DNA of 6,113 nt from Calditrichota bacterium. Its GTDB lineage: Bacteria > Calditrichota > Calditrichia > RBG-13-44-9 > J075. This document shows, one piece after another, positions 5,502-6,113 of the stretch; the stretch's first letter is position 1; every line of letters begins with the position of its first letter. Below the pieces are notes generated by a model, which saw nothing but the letters and a program-made list of their open reading frames with translations, was not told the DNA's origin and made no database searches. The position numbers and the translations under genes are program-made. The stretch is from contig JAJRYW010000414.1 of NCBI GenBank assembly GCA_024275555.1, positions 1-6,113 of the forward strand. Reading direction: 5' to 3'.

Positions 5502-6113
5502 ATGGAATTTGTATTAAACGGTAAACGAAAGACCTACACCGGCAACCCGGACCGGTTGCTGTTGCACTATTTGAGAGAAGAAGAGGGAATCATTTCCCCG
5601 AAAAACGGCTGCTCCCCCCAGGCCTCTTGCGGCTGCTGCGTGGTGGAACTCAACCGGCGGGCCGTGCTGGCCTGTGCAATTACCATGAGCAAAGTTGCCG
5701 GCGGAGAAGTGACCACCATGGAAGGCGTACCCCAGCGAACCCAGGATGTTTTCGCGAAAGCGTTCTTGGCAAAAGGGGGAGTGCAGTGCGGCTTTTGTAT
5801 TCCCGGGATCGTCATGCAAAGCAAAGTATTGCTGGATAAAAATCCCCAACCCACCCGCGAGGAAATATCCAAAGCCCTGACCCCCCATCTCTGCCGCTGC
5901 ACCGGCTACAAAAAGATTCTCGACTCCATTGAATACGCCGCAGAAACGCTCCGGGAAGGCGGTGAACTTCCCGCTCCCAACGGCCGGGCCAACATCGGCG
6001 AGCGGCGAACCAAGTATGACAGTTACGACGCCGTACTGGGTCGACGTCCCTATGTCGACGACCTGCGCATCGAAGGGATGGTCTACGGGGCGCTGAAGTT
6101 CAGCGACCACCCC
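5502..6113 (+). CDS. Molybdenum hydroxylase of the xanthine dehydrogenase family, fused [2Fe-2S]-molybdopterin type (runs off right edge)
   Basis: Enzymes of this family hydroxylate purines, other N-heterocycles or aldehydes with water at a molybdopterin centre and pass electrons through two [2Fe-2S] clusters. The 204 visible residues start MEFVLNGKRKTY, an ordinary ferredoxin-like fold. Ligands for the first cluster are C37, C43, C46 and C58 (GCSPQASCGCCVV...LAC). The second, helical cluster domain has C96, C99 in VQCGFCIPG and C131, C133 in LCRCTGY. From about residue 172 the chain continues without a stop into the a/b-hammerhead of the molybdopterin subunit (YDAVLGRRPYVDDLRIEGMVYGALKFSDHP). 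There is no FAD domain between them, as in the fused class that includes selenium-dependent xanthine dehydrogenase and E. coli XdhD. A full protein should be about 850-950 residues. The first cluster has C-x5-C spacing instead of the usual C-x4-C. The substrate cannot be decided because the active-site part lies outside the window. Confidence 0.92.
   Translation, partial: MEFVLNGKRKTYTGNPDRLLLHYLREEEGIISPKNGCSPQASCGCCVVELNRRAVLACAITMSKVAGGEVTTMEGVPQRTQDVFAKAFLAKGGVQCGFCIPGIVMQSKVLLDKNPQPTREEISKALTPHLCRCTGYKKILDSIEYAAETLREGGELPAPNGRANIGERRTKYDSYDAVLGRRPYVDDLRIEGMVYGALKFSDHP

Noticed and set aside
5514..6110. 198-codon open frame on the minus strand
   Set aside because: It is antisense to the iron-sulfur hydroxylase, whose plus-strand frame carries all eight cluster cysteines and a good ribosome-binding site.

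Overview
The window looks like an ordinary chromosomal stretch of a Gram-negative bacterium. It has a TonB-dependent outer-membrane receptor with a fused carboxypeptidase-regulatory-like domain, an arrangement typical of the Bacteroidetes/FCB side of the tree. Coding DNA is moderately GC-rich, and the intergenic gaps are long and filled with repeats. An FCB-related or candidate-phylum lineage (for example Calditrichota/KSB1-like) would fit, but this is a guess from gene style and no marker here settles it.

Layout. Bases 1-475 (minus strand) encode the N-terminal Obg-fold domain of the GTPase Obg/CgtA; the G domain lies beyond the left edge. A 482-bp divergent gap follows, containing a perfect array of seven 7-bp units. 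Bases 958-1917 (plus) encode a complete zinc-dependent histone-deacetylase/acetoin-utilization-family amidohydrolase with all expected catalytic residues. After 262 bp comes a complete protein-L-isoaspartate O-methyltransferase (2180-2848). The next gap (2849-3084) holds two REP-like hairpins and a good sigma70-type promoter. Bases 3085-5316 encode a complete 743-aa TonB-dependent receptor. A second, degenerate 7-bp-periodic array begins on its stop codon, followed by a possible terminator and a promoter with a perfect TTGACA -35 box. The window ends inside a molybdenum hydroxylase of the xanthine dehydrogenase family (5502 to edge) whose [2Fe-2S] subunit is fused directly to the molybdopterin subunit.

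How the genes work together. The gaps are long and three of the four plus-strand genes have a candidate promoter of their own just upstream or within about 165 bp; the pcm one is only a -10 box. The window therefore reads as a run of separately transcribed genes, not one operon. Obg (ribosome assembly and stress), the deacetylase and the isoaspartyl methyltransferase (protein repair) are housekeeping or stress functions. The receptor and the hydroxylase could be linked by nutrient uptake and oxidation, but nothing in the sequence proves it. I found no clearly new biological system. The most unusual material is the repeat content of the gaps: two unrelated arrays that both have seven 7-bp units, and a REP-like double hairpin.
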